Source: Laetiporus sulphureus 93-53
Taxonomy: Eukaryota; Basidiomycota; Agaricomycetes; Polyporales; Laetiporaceae
NCBI RefSeq assembly: GCF_001632365.1
Contig: NW_024468531.1
Location: 354,141-418,140, forward strand
Direction: 5' to 3'
Length of the DNA: 64,000 nucleotides
Under the pieces are notes generated by a model. It did not search any database. It saw only the letters and a list, made by a program, of their open reading frames with translations, and was not told the origin of the DNA. Both the position numbers and the translations under genes were made by a program. Below are positions 19,766 through 30,830 of this stretch, piece by piece (position 1 is the stretch's first letter; the number at the start of each line of letters is the position of its first letter).

Positions 19766-22033
19766 CTAATCGGGCATCGCCTGCACGATCTGATAAAAGT
19801 GGGACACTACTTCATCCATCGTCGGGCGATCTCCAGGCTTCTTCTGCCAGCAACTAACCAGAACCTCCCAGACTCCATCTGTTATTGCCATCATATCCTG
19901 CGGCCTGTCGGGATGTTCTCTGCTATAGAGAGCTTTCGTAACGAGCCCATCCGACTGGATCTCGGCATACGGAGGATGGCTTGTGTAACATTCTAGCGCT
20001 GCCATTCCGAATGACCAAACGTCACAGGCAGTGTTAGGACCTAGTAACGTAGCACCAACGGCTAGTTCAGGAGCCATCCAACGCGTATAGCCGGCTTGCA
20101 TCAATACATCTGAAGGACTTTTACTTGTGATCTCAGCGTAAATAGGCAGCATGCCATAGTCGCAGATGCAGGCTTCACCCTAACGATGACACAAGTGAGC
20201 GCAGAAATAATCGATCAGACTTCTGACGAACCTCGTCGGTGACCAGGATGTTCGTCTGCCATATCGGATTGAAATCATCGCAAAGTATAGAGATAATATG
20301 GCACTTACGCATCTCACTGTCGACACAATGAATGACTGTTAGCAGCTCGATAGAAGCGAAACTCCCGGTAACGCTGACCATTTCCATGAATTACATTTTC
20401 TGCATGTAGACGTTGAAGTCCTCGAGCGGCGCCCAGAAGCTGACAGCTTAGTGAGAATCTCAGAGAAGCAAGTTGCTGATGAAACTGCTCACAAGACGTG
20501 TCTTGTCAATTCCCGAATTGTTTTCAGTGAATCTGAAGAGCGACTAAGCAGCGCACCCCCTGTTAGCGTTAATTCACGTACTGAAGAACATTTCCCCTGT
20601 AGCACCACGGTGTGACCTATAGAGCCTGTCCAATGCAAGTCACGAGCGATTATAGAGGATACTAACTATGTGAACGAGGGGACCCAGGTCCGTCGCTATG
20701 CCGTAGAAAGGAAGGACATTGTGATGTTTCAGCTTTGACCAAACCGCCATCTCTCTGTCAAACCGCTGTGGACGAAAATGAGGTTAAATCGATCGCCTCA
20801 TAATGGAAATCAGCTGACAACTTTCACGCTGGGCAATGCCTCGATTCCGTTGACCTTGAGAGCAACCTGCAATATGTGAGTGTACATGCTGCCCGACCGA
20901 TATATCTTCACGACCAACCTTGATACGGCCAAGCCAGCGACCATTCCATAGCTGGCTATAGCTACCCCATTCTATGGGCTCATCACCGAGCTTCTCGATT
21001 TGCCCATTAAGCAGCTTGATGGTCGGTGGGATGCCTGTGAGATGCTGGAACCTGACCAGCCTATCTCTATATGAGTCATAGTCTTCCTGTGTCAAATATT
21101 CAATCGCGGCTCGTCCAGCATTGGAAGATTGGATGGGTAGTTGAAGGAGCTGCCAATAACATTTATGAGAAAACTCGAAAATTCCGCGGCCTTGGTAACG
21201 ACTTACCAATTGGCTGAGCTCCATCATCCGCTCCGCTGCTGGATGACCCAGCTTATGCAATTCTATGGCTTCTTCCACGAGAGGTCGCTTTCGTAGAAAC
21301 TGTTTAGTGAATTTGAAGAGTTCTGCTCTGTGCCCCGCAATATACTTTGGCCACTCTTCCGGATCTTGCATCACGATGAGAACCAATGGATTGCGTGTGT
21401 TGTTGAGTGAAATAGCAGCAGACATCTTATATGACCTTCGTCATTTGGAACGCAACATTATGTATGCCCAGCGCGTACCTTCCATTTGTTCAAAGCAGTG
21501 CGAACTTCCTTTTCACATTGATCCAATCCATATCCGACTTGTCCGCTTCTCCCTACCGCGAATGCTCAGCTGATCATGCGCAAATGCGCTCATGCAACAC
21601 CTACAAAATGCCTGTAAGAATCCGTATTGAGACCATTCGTGAACACGAGCATAGACCGAAGTGAGGATCCTGTTCCAAGTTAAAGTACGGTCAGTTCAGC
21701 CTGCATTGAATCTTTCTGCGAAAGGCCTACGCGGTTATCTCGTCTAGCATCTGCTGCAACTCCGCAGAAGTTAGGTATCCGACATTATCCTTGAGCACAT
21801 CGAAAAGGGCGGAGACATCCATTGCTAGTTCCTGACATTGCTTCTGCAGTTCGCGTCATGGTGAGTAAATCACCGCGCTTTCCAAAGAAAACGCCACTGA
21901 CCCTGCGTACAATGATATTAGCGCAACAATTCCGGATTTCTTTCACTAGCGTCACTCCTTCTCCATGGCGAGAGAGATATCGCTCGTTCGAGTCGCGATC
22001 TTCACCCTTTGACGGACTAGGAGGTTGGCTCAT
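19766..22033 (-). CDS. TKL-type protein kinase-like protein, left copy; probable pseudokinase
   Basis: Multi-exon gene starting MSQPPSPS (ATG at 22031-22033). A helical N-terminal region (LTSVYARVHEWSQYG, GYGLDQCEKEV, WPKYIAGHRAELFKFTKQFL, HPAAERMMELSQLV) is followed by a kinase domain: WGSYSQLWNGRWLG (glycine-loop region), VALKV with the beta-3 Lys (codon 20855-20857), REMAVWSKLKHHNVLPFYG, LHAENVIHGN-VRCTNIL (catalytic loop, 20380-20388 onward), CDYG, RWMAPE, DVWSFGM and DRPTM. The catalytic-loop Asp of HRD is replaced by Asn (HGN). The DFG Asp is kept as DYG. ATP binding may persist while phosphotransfer is doubtful. No fatal break was seen. The partner gene at its 3' side is a DUF6535 protein. 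Confidence 0.75.
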
Positions 22034-22207
22034 GGTTGGGTATGTGAGGCGTGGTCAAGGGCTGGACGACACATGGATCGTCGATAAACCCGTGACAACA
22101 ATGAAGTACTGGCAGCAACTGATTGGCAATGATTGCCGCTGGTAGGAACGTGGAGAAAGCGGACCCACAAACGTACATACATGCAGCCATTACAGGCAAT
22201 CGGAGTA

Positions 22208-22604
22208 CTAACTTGGCGGCGACTGCATTAGTCTTGTGTCGGTCCCGCAGGTCTTGTGGCTCGATCCTGATGCTAGTTGGAGGTCAATTTTTTTTATTGC
22301 GAGTCGGAGGATTGCCTGAAGCACTATTGACATCAAGGTCACCACAGCAGGGACTCCGGCAACTCCGAAGCGGAGCCTGGAAATAGATCGGATGCCGCTA
22401 CACTGAGTGGCGTTGAAGTTACAACTTGGCGATGTTTGCAAACACTCGGAGCAGCTCGACTTTTCGACCCATCGTCATTTGCAGCTCTTCTTCCCAGCGA
22501 CCTGCCACCCTGCGTGGCCGCAATCTTCGAATGAGCTGTAAAACGGCGTCATATTTAGTGAGGCCATGCGGTGCACCGAGTTGTCTCGGATGTGTCGCAG
22601 GCAT
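22208..22604 (-). other. Conserved unrecognised coding segment upstream of the kinase (left copy)
   Basis: Minus-strand peptides QLIRRLRPRRVAGRWEEEL, MTMGRKVELLR and, further on, AAKLVLRLPVMAACMY recur at 57.05-57.48 kb in the right arm. They have the same orientation as the kinase gene, so they may be a small separate gene or upstream exons of it. No domain recognised; a stop follows ANIAKL. Confidence 0.35.
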
Positions 22605-22805
22605 CTACCTGTGCACTCGGACAGAGTACGAACATATATATGCAATTATTGATATCGAATAGTCAACTGACGAACCATAGGTGGGCGTTCCATGATGTTC
22701 CGACGATAAACACAACAAAAAAGCATCGTTCATGAGATATTCTACGCCAACGTACGCAAGCTCCTTCACAAATACATTGATGCGATCCATTGTTTTCATC
22801 ATTGC

Positions 22806-25342
22806 CTAAACAACACCATCGCTGCGGATCGCACATTGGCCGAAATCTTTCTTCGTGAGCCCTTCTTCCTTCGGCAAAATGTCCTGCGTAGTAATGACTT
22901 CAGCATATTATTCGTACCTAAGATGCTTGCACGCACGTGTTCAAAGATTCCCAAGGGCAGTGCGAGCGTTACACAAGCATTCGGGGAGTCCTGCGGATCA
23001 TCGTGGTGGTGAGTGATAATTTGAAAGCATGATATGAGCCAGCAGACGTACGACAATAGCACCGACGTGAGATTCCACAGGCGCTGCGGAGAGCAGCAAG
23101 TCTGTACACAACATTCAGCATTCACAGCCGGTGGTTATCATATGAGTACTGACATGCTTGTTCTCGAGCTTTAGTGAAGCGGTCACTGGTCAACACGTCG
23201 CTTGTTATCAGAGCTGCATATACGCACTGTATCCGATCTGCGAGAGGAGCGATAAATCCGACGAGGTCTACAGAAATATAGAGAAGAGGCCTACCTTCAT
23301 CAGGTACGCAATGGCGTTAAGTGCTGCTTGCTTGTACGCGACGGTCCTGTGTTCGAAGTGTCATATTTTTGCTGAGCTTGTACTTTAAGCATGATACTCA
23401 CGCATCCATATCGTATTGCTTGCCATCTCCATCTGCATGAACGATTGAGTTATCACGATGCAAACAGTTGTACGTGGTCACGTACGATAGTCGACGCTGA
23501 TTCCTTCAAAGATGAGCTAGTGCGAATATCAATAGTAGTCATGGCCAAGCAGCTGGTGACGTGAACCGTACCTTTGCTGAGTACAGAGGGTCAACTGGAG
23601 AAGGCTAGCGAATACGATGATAAGCCAGGCAGCCCAGCATTTGATGTCATGCACCACACCAGGAAGATGGGCTGCTTCATAGCGAACTTCTCGACACCGC
23701 CCTTGATGATGCTTGTACTGAACGTGATGATGCCGGCCTTCATATGACCGACATTTGTGACAATCCTGTTAAATTGTTCTGCGATGCCACGTACCATCTC
23801 AATTGCTCCACAGAAAGAAATCTAAGTGCATGCGATAAGCGTGGCTCATGGTCTTGAAAACAACACACTTACTTCACCCTATGCCGCAAAGCCATCATCA
23901 ATAAGAATGATGCGAACATTGGAAAGACGAAGACACTCACGTCACCCTGAGAGAAGTGGAGGTCACCAACAGAAAGATTCGCGCCGTTCACAAACACTGG
24001 GAAGTAGCACCGCGAGCCCCTAACGACTGTCTGTCAGCTTCACCGTCCAACGCAGGAGACTTGCAGCTCACGCACCTCGACAGATTCTTGATCTGAAAGA
24101 GTGAACAGCACCATCAGCGTGAGCGGCTCACACATTGTAATCATTCTTACATCACAGTTTCCACCATGCTCCCTTCCCGGTATGGTCCTCGCGCCCTCCC
24201 TGTAAATCTTCGCCCTGAGATTGTCGGGCAGATCCTGTCCGACGTACGCCCCCTTCGATTCGGGGAGCAACGCCACGGGTGGGACCGCGTCCTTGTTCGC
24301 CGCCACCAGTTCGCCCTCGCGCTTGTTCCATGTCGCGAGAAGCTCTACTGATGGAGCAGTGCCGATCAGGCCCGGGTGCGAGACGCCTGCAAAGCGCACG
24401 CCAGGGATGTGGCGGGATGTCGCATAGACACCTATGCGAACAGGCATGAGATCCGGAGGATCGTAGAGCGACAGTAGTTGATACTGACCCTTGAAGTCCC
24501 AGATCGCCTTAGCAGCCTTGCTCTTGAATTCGCGTGCTGCAGTTTGATGAGCACGATAAACAGTTTATGATGCTAGTTAGATCTTACCAAAGAGACCTCC
24601 ACCGTTCTCAAGTTCGAAAATTCCCTACTCAAGCTGACAGTCGATTCAAAGTAATATTACCGCGGCACAACATGATACGCACAGTGTATCCCCATGGCAT
24701 CTTCTCGAAAGGTGTCACTGAATGTTAAACGCGCGTTAAGATCATTATCAGACTTATAACCCAAGGGCGAAGCATTACCATCGAGAATATCCACGACGAG
24801 ACAATCACCAGGCTCTGCACCCTCAACAGCTATGGGTCCCGACAGGTTGTGAATTCTTGTAAGGTCGATATTCTTGACGTCGTCGCTGTCTATAGATTTC
24901 GTTGCCGAGGAAAACAGTAAGACAAGACCGTGATGTGCATACAGTCATTGTTGCCGATCTGAGCACCAGTCCAGTCTGCCATCATACGTAAGTCCATGCA
25001 CCGTAGTGACCAATGAACGAAAGGTCTCACCTACGCACTCGATCTTGAACACTTCGCCGGGCTTCACGGTCGCGAATGCGGGGATACCGGGGCTGCAAGA
25101 GGACCGTGCTCAATTCTCAAGATGAATCAGTAGCACCATTCGGAGGGGGTACCCACTGCCAACGGTTGTGGATGCCCTGATCGTCATTAGTTAGTTATGA
25201 GATATCTCTATCGATCGTCATTGCTCACCTTCTGCTGGTTAGCAGGGCTAGAATAGCATCGGATGAACAAGTGTGAACGTCTGCGAACCGGTCGCTTTCC
25301 TAAATTAGGACGTACATGAAAGGGTCCACCTAACAGCGACAT
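22806..25342 (-). CDS. Acetamidase/formamidase family amidase, copy B, apparently intact
   Basis: FmdA/AmdA family; hydrolyses short amides such as formamide or acetamide to the acid and ammonia (cytosolic nitrogen salvage). About 17 short introns were followed. Peptide order: GIHNRWH-PGIPAFATVKPGEVFKIECVDWTG, DDVKNIDLTRIHNLSGPIAV, EGAEPGDCLVVDILD, PWGYTGIFELENGGG, KAIWDFKG, TSRHIPGVRFAGVSHPGLIG, TAPSVELLATWNKREGEL, EGARTIPGREHGGNCD, RCYFPVFVNGANLSVGDLHF, FCGAIEM, IIKGGVEKFAMKQPIF, PSPVDPLYSAK, LIFEGISVDYHGDGKQYDMD, TVAYKQAALNAIAYL, LLLSAAPVESHVGAIV, DSPNACVTLALPLGIFEH, then a C-terminus ending at TAG 22806-22808. All joints keep frame. The ATG at 25340-25342 is a guess. Two decayed paralogs lie nearby. 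Confidence 0.85.
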
Positions 25343-26182
25343 GGGCAATCATTCGCGAAGGACCAGATCAGAACATTCGCTTGCATATCTGCACGTGCAG
25401 GCGACTAACCTTGATGAGAGTGGGATGAGGTACAGAGTTCGCCTTTGTGGCCATCTTAGTGTTCGTGTGGATGTATCTGAGCTCTCTTACAAGACGAGGA
25501 TCTCAAGCTGGGCTGGGAGCTCGAAGCAATCAGGATTCTCGTCGGGGGCTTTTATCTATCTTCTACTGGACGTGTGACGGGTTCACGATAGGCCAAACGG
25601 GACAGACGGCGGCCCGAGACTTCTCCCAGGGCTTGTCTTATACTTATATGTATGAGCGCCAGATAAGAAGTGTAACGATATCGCAGGTATCGGCAGGTAC
25701 AGAATAGTGGGTTTGCATTAGATTCTGGCCCGTGAGAGAGATCCATGTAGCGAGATAAGTCTAGGCAGAAATGTGACCAAGCCAATAGTTCCTCGTTCTC
25801 ATGTATACAGAGCGTGCGTGCATGACAGGAACAGTAAAATGGCCACAAGTAGTGCATCGACGAACATTCCTACTCCAAGGGTGTGATGCCATGCGGTCAG
25901 GACTTCGAGCGCTCGAAGGAGATTGAGGCCAACTTCTAGCTATCAAGCTTCAATAATTGATGCAGAACACAAGTCCCAGTCCTATTCTCCGTCATCGGTC
26001 CAGCCGTCGGGACCTTTGAGAAGGGGGAATTTCTGGAGAACCAAACCCCATATCGACAATGCGCTGGTTGTCGAAGTGCCCGAGATGATAACACTTCAGA
26101 TCTATGCGATTGAGCCGGCCACATCAAGATTGCGAGCATCCGAGAGTGAGTGGACTCAAAGACGCCCCTTTTCATGAGCATC
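25343..26182. other. Intergenic, no gene seen
   Basis: Between formamidase copy B and the membrane-protein fragment. Short open frames on both strands have no conserved motif. The left inverted arm ends before this stretch, so it belongs to the unique part. Confidence 0.45.
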
Positions 26183-26626
26183 CTAGTCGATCTTGTGAGC
26201 TCTGTTGATAACAGTCGGCAACGCGGTCGATGGTGGCATCATGAGTCGAGCAAAATGGGACTTCCCAGCATGAGTGCCGCCACCAGGCCAGTAGCAGAAA
26301 CTCGAAAGCCTTTCAAGCAATCTTTCATTCAGCTCGACGCACGCGAGGCCCCAAATTTCCCGCATCATGAGGTACGGACCGAGGATGAGGATGAGGAGGG
26401 ACAGAGTTGAGTTCGAACTTCGCGGCCTTGACTCCGTGAACCCTCGAGCGCTTTTTATTGCTGTGGCGTAAGCCACGTGACCACCAGTGAAGATGAACGC
26501 GTCGGGTTTTGGGTGGCGTCGCATCTCCTCGCCCGCGACGAACGTGCTTGCGCCGGTGATCGATGCTAGGCCAGTGCTCTTTGAAAACTGCGACAAAGCG
26601 GACGGATAGCCTCGTCTGTCGGACAT
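26183..26626 (-). pseudogene. Fragment of an unrecognised integral membrane protein
   Basis: A 147-codon frame contains STFVAGEEMRRHPKPDAFIF, GGHVAYATAIKSARGF and a clear membrane helix LSLLILILGPYLMMREIWGL followed by FCYWPGG. The alternation of charged loops and helices looks like part of a multispan fungal membrane protein. Its 5' end would run into the first exon of the YVC1 gene on the other strand (26658), so it lacks room for a promoter and N-terminus; a truncated gene is more likely than a complete one. Family not recognised. Confidence 0.4.
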
Positions 26627-26657
26627 TGATATAACAATTTGGCTCCGGAAAAAAACG

Positions 26658-29600
26658 ATGACCGCAACGATAGGAGAGCGCCAACCGCTCCTGAGCCCTC
26701 AGGCTCATGATACCGATACCGAGGTATACCCAATCATCCAAGTGATTAGATCAGTGAGTTTCGTCTTTTTTGCGACGAGCTTCAGAACTTACATGATGGA
26801 CAGGATGTGATGGTGAGCGTCTATACCATTCACCGGTGTATTTAACCTGCTCATTTCATGTTGAATGATCTCGAAGCATTTCATCGGTATGAGAGAGAAA
26901 GTTGTTCATAGTATCAATGCTTAACTGCTGCTGCATTATAGATACTCCCCTAACGTATGACGCGGTGCGCACGTTGAGCTGTTTATCCATCTGCAGCTTC
27001 TTACAACGTGCTAGTTGACTGCACCTGACTTGACTTATACGCTGGTCCGGCCACTTGAAGAGAAGTACAATGCCTACCAACACAGTGGGAATCTATCTGT
27101 TGTGTTTTGTCTCTTGCTCAATCGCGTCTACTTTTACCGTGACAACCGCATCGCCACTGCCGCACTGTCCCGAACACGCGCAATGCTCTGTGAGATTCTC
27201 GCCATACGATGCCTGCGCGAACATGCACACAACATGCTGGAGCTTGCACTAGCTATTACGACGAGCTGGCCTGTGTACTCTGGAGCGCCACCAGGGTTAC
27301 TGGAACGAGCTCGGGAGCAGAGAGACGACGATCTGGAAGAACGTGTCGGCAATGCGATTGAGCTGGCGATTTTGGGCCAAGCGAAACGATTCACCAGCAG
27401 CTCGGCATGCCAGAAGGTCATCAATGGAATCTGGAGGTAAAAAGATCGACCTTCACTAGCATATAAGCTTATGCAATATCATAGTGGCAAGATTGTGTAT
27501 CAGGCAGATAGTAGTCGTTCGATCCTTTCGGATGTATGTGATGCTGCATGACTATCTGTCCCAATTCCATGCTATACTTACTAGTCCCTCAAATACCGCT
27601 GGCAGACTTACAAACGAACGCCGATACACTTCTATGACCCGCACAAAGCACCACTTCTTGACCACTATCGGTATGTATCTGCAAAATTGCTCTCTGCCTC
27701 CACAGAATTGAGGGACTAATGTGCTGTTTGAAAGTCTCAAAGTGCCCGCGATCCGCTCAGTGCTCGAATTCACGAAGTACGCTAGTGTGAACTCGCACTA
27801 CCACATTAGATCCGAACTGATTCTTCCGCTTTTATTGTTGTTCTTAGCTTTCTTGTTCTCTTTATTTTGTTCATATTCGCTTTGGAGTTCAACGAGCGAG
27901 ATTATATCAACGTTCCCGAGGCTATATTCATGGTGTATGCACTAGGATTCACGCTTGAGAAGGTCGCTGCCATGCAGGAGCATGGAATGAAAGGTGAGAG
28001 AATGAGACTGGAACAACCATTATGCTTCTGACGTTTGCATTTATTAGTATATTTCAAAGGGACTTGGGTTTGTTAATTACATTCGCATGCCACGGTTGCC
28101 AACGCTGATAGGCCCGGTAGAATGGGTTTGATCTAGCGTTCAGTATGTTGTTTCTCGGGCTGGCACGGTGCTTCAGCTCACAAACCATCGTGTAGTCACA
28201 CTGTATTGTACATATGCCATTCTCAGGCTCGTTGGCGTATATCACCACAGTGAGTCAGCATTCCATTATAAATTTATCCCTCTCTAAGCCGTACTTGCGA
28301 CAGAACCGCGGGCCAGTCTCGCGGGTGTCGACTTCCTAGCAGTCATTGCGGTCCTGATGTTTCCTCGGTGAGCATTCAGTTTATCCGATGACGCACGATG
28401 TCTTATCTAAACATTAATGAATAGGCTGGCGTTCGTTACGCTGAAGAACAATGTCATGGTGCTCTCTCTGCGCGCGATGATCGTGCAGTTTGTCGCTCTC
28501 ATGTTGATTGCCGTGTTCTGCTTCGGAGGGTTCTTATACGCTCTTTGGACGTGAGTGCACAACTCATGCATCAGAGTTTTGTTCCTGTTGTCCTCAGTGA
28601 TTCTACAGGCTTAGCAGAAATCAAGCCGGGTACGTGGCTTGCCATGTTTTATTGCACGTCTCTGACATAAACGTTTCATAGATACTCAGCAGGGTACGTA
28701 TAGATCAAAAAATATTGCCATCCAAACTGACACCGCAGCTTACAGACAGATTGCATGGTGGATGCTTGACCTGTGGTTCGGTCTTGATGCCAGCGGATTT
28801 GATAACGCTTGTACGTCTACTTGTGACTGTTTGTGATCGAACTGTCTCACAAACGCAATTTAGCCGAATTCCACCCCGTGTTTGGGCCAGTGATGCTGGT
28901 CTCGTACGCGTGCTTGAGCAACACGCTGTTGCTGACCGGTGCGTGTTCCAACAACGTCACGATGCTGCCATTGTTCATGTGTCTTGTGTTCGCCAACGTG
29001 TGCAGTGTTGGTATCGGTACGTGATTGTCGCATCAAACATTGACCAGTCGTTGACCATCCTGTGTACAGATCCTATCAAACACCTTCGCCACCATCAACG
29101 ACGATGCCGCTGCTGAGGTGAGACTGCCTTGCATGCAAGGTGGATAGGATGACTGACAGAGCTTCTCAAGGCCATGTTCCGTCGTGCTGTTTTGACTATT
29201 GAGGGGTACGGCCTCGTTGGTAATGATAAGTCCATTCACTGATTAATTACATCGGATTATCTAGCGTCAAGGCGGACCCGCTCTTCTCATACCAGCCGCC
29301 AATCAATCTTGTCGCATTGTGTATAATGCTACCAGCAAGCTATATTCTTACTCCTCGTTGGTTCCACAAGGTACATCGGGCAATCCATTCTTTGTTCAAA
29401 GGGTGATATTGATCTAGTCGAATGGAAGGTCAACGTCTTCATGATCAGGTATTCGTGGCTCCTTCTTCATGCAGTAACGTTCCTCACAAGACACTATTGT
29501 GATAGACTCACGAGTTTCCCCATATTGCTGCTCATCGCGTGGTATGAACGACAAGCAAAGCGGACTGGCACTTTTACGTTCTATGAGACAGTCACGGCGG

Positions 29601-30495
29601 CTGCGGACAAAGTCTTCGACACATTGCCTCGTTCAATCAAGCGCCTGAGTGGGTAATTCCAATGTAGTGAGAATGCGCCCTCTGACATTGAAAACAGCAT
29701 TCTTCGAGGGCCTTTCGGGTCCTGACGCCGATATCGAAGCCGTGAGTCCTTAGTTCTTAGACTGCCTCAGTCCAATGTTCATCTGCGCAGATCTTCGAGC
29801 TCGGAGACGTTGAGGACAACGATCTCGAGTCCGATGATGACCAAGGAGCCTACACCTCTGCGATAGGCCCTGGCCGCCAACGCCGTCTATCCACATCCTC
29901 TCGGCTCAAGGTACCAGTCAACGCCGGACCTTCAGCCACTCCAACGCGGTCCCCGGTCAAGAGCGAGCGCGCCCCAGGCCCTTCATCCATCCCTCTCCCA
30001 CGCGCGCGAGTCAATACCCTTCTCACGCGTGGCCAGGAGCTCGGACGGGACGTAGCAAGTCCTCTTGCTCAAGTATTTCAGCCGCTGGTAGTGGAGGACG
30101 ACACCTTGCATGACCGCCATCCGTCAGATAACGGTCTTGGAAGCATGATGGTCAGCTATGGCCCTGCGTCGCGCCGTCGCCTGTCATCAATCCAGCGCAG
30201 GCCGTTCGGGACGCCGCAATCCGTGCCCAATGCGAGCCCTTCTGCACAGCAGACGGCATTCAGGCGCTTCCCGACTTTCAGTCCTCCCTCGCAACCGGCG
30301 ATTCTGGAGCACATGCAGCCACTGTCATCGAGCCCAGATGCGAAGTCCGGCAGCGAGCCGCTGGAGACGGCCGAGGAAGCAGAGGAGCAGGGCACGGATA
30401 TGTCGGTGTGGGAGACGCGGTTGGGTAATATCGAGTCTAGACAGCAGAGGATTGAGGATTTGCTGACCGGGTTGTGCAAGAAGTTGGGCGCGTGA
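26658..30495 (+). CDS. YVC1: Vacuolar TRP-family cation channel (Yvc1/TRPY1-like), many exons
   Basis: Yvc1 channels release Ca2+ from the vacuole on hyperosmotic shock and other stresses. Exon 1 (26658-26753) gives MTATIGERQPLLSPQ with a dileucine-type sorting motif (RQPLL) typical of vacuolar proteins. Then TPLTYDA, LTAPDLTYTLVRPLEEKYN and the cytosolic helical domain (27016-27436), SDTYKRTPIHFYDPHKAPLL, LKVPAIRSVLEFTNF, membrane helices TNFLVLFILFIFALEF, FMVYALGFTLEK, WNGFDLAFITLYCTY, FLAVIAVLMFPRLAF, MIVQFVALMLIAVFCFGGFL, the pore-side segment WWMLDLWFGLDASGF, SEFHPVFGPVMLVSYACLSN, VLVSILSNTFATIND and GVKADPLFSYQPPINL. The long Ser/Pro-rich tail ends in a coiled coil. Micro-exons of 12 nt (28682-28693) and 11 nt (29006-29016) are needed for conserved residues. 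The exons between 26754 and 27015 are uncertain. Confidence 0.92.
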
Positions 30496-30830
30496 TGCGT
30501 TTGACGAGCTATGGAGCTGCGTTGATGGACTTCTCATGATATCTCGGTCCGCAGTTATATCTAGCTTATGAACGATTGCGTTAATACTAGAATCTCCGGG
30601 GAGAGGGGGGTTACCCTCAGTTAACGGACATCCCAGTGTTACGTCTGCTGCAAGATCACGATCTTGATGTTCTTCATCAACCAAGAAAGGCTCCTTCTCT
30701 GCTGTGTCCCTCAGTTATGTGGAGTTCCGTATGGATGACTTGTGCACTCGGCCGTGACTTTTCGGTATTTTAAAGCACACGATCAAGTGCATCAAGCATA
30801 GATAAGTGGAATCTTGATTTTCCCGATGAA
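30496..30830. other. Convergent intergenic region between YVC1 and the AIG2-like gene
   Basis: No gene seen; holds both 3' ends. Confidence 0.6.

Larger units (their letters stand above)
15730..24450. repeat. Left arm of a large inverted segmental duplication
   Basis: Colinear matches to the reverse complement of about 55.25-63.90 kb include TTGCTTGCATTCGTTGTCGG-like sequence at about 15.79 kb against 63.80 kb, the REGLRFRMQALR exon (16.4 against 63.1 kb), DUF6535 genes, convergent kinase genes, MTMGRKVELL (22.5 against 57.15 kb) and the formamidase RFAGVSHP exon (24.37 against 55.33 kb). Coding exons are well conserved while introns are partly diverged, so the duplication is old. The arm probably extends slightly beyond both visible limits. 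Confidence 0.9.

Noticed and set aside
23158..23388. Plus-strand frame with a repeated AMALSAACLYATV peptide (also 8582-8785 plus and 56074-56346 minus)
   Set aside because: It first looked like a repeated small gene, but it is the reverse complement of the formamidase TVAYKQAALNAIAYL exon in three paralogs.
23380..23401. In-frame stops before TVAYKQ taken as evidence that formamidase copy B is dead
   Set aside because: These stops lie in an intron with GTGAGT donor and CACAG acceptor. The flanking exon DGDGKQYDMDA joins in frame, so copy B is read as intact.
26325..26741. 138-aa minus-strand frame overlapping the first exon of YVC1
   Set aside because: It is antisense to exon 1, which is supported by family motifs and the start codon. 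The sequence is Arg/His-rich with no domain.
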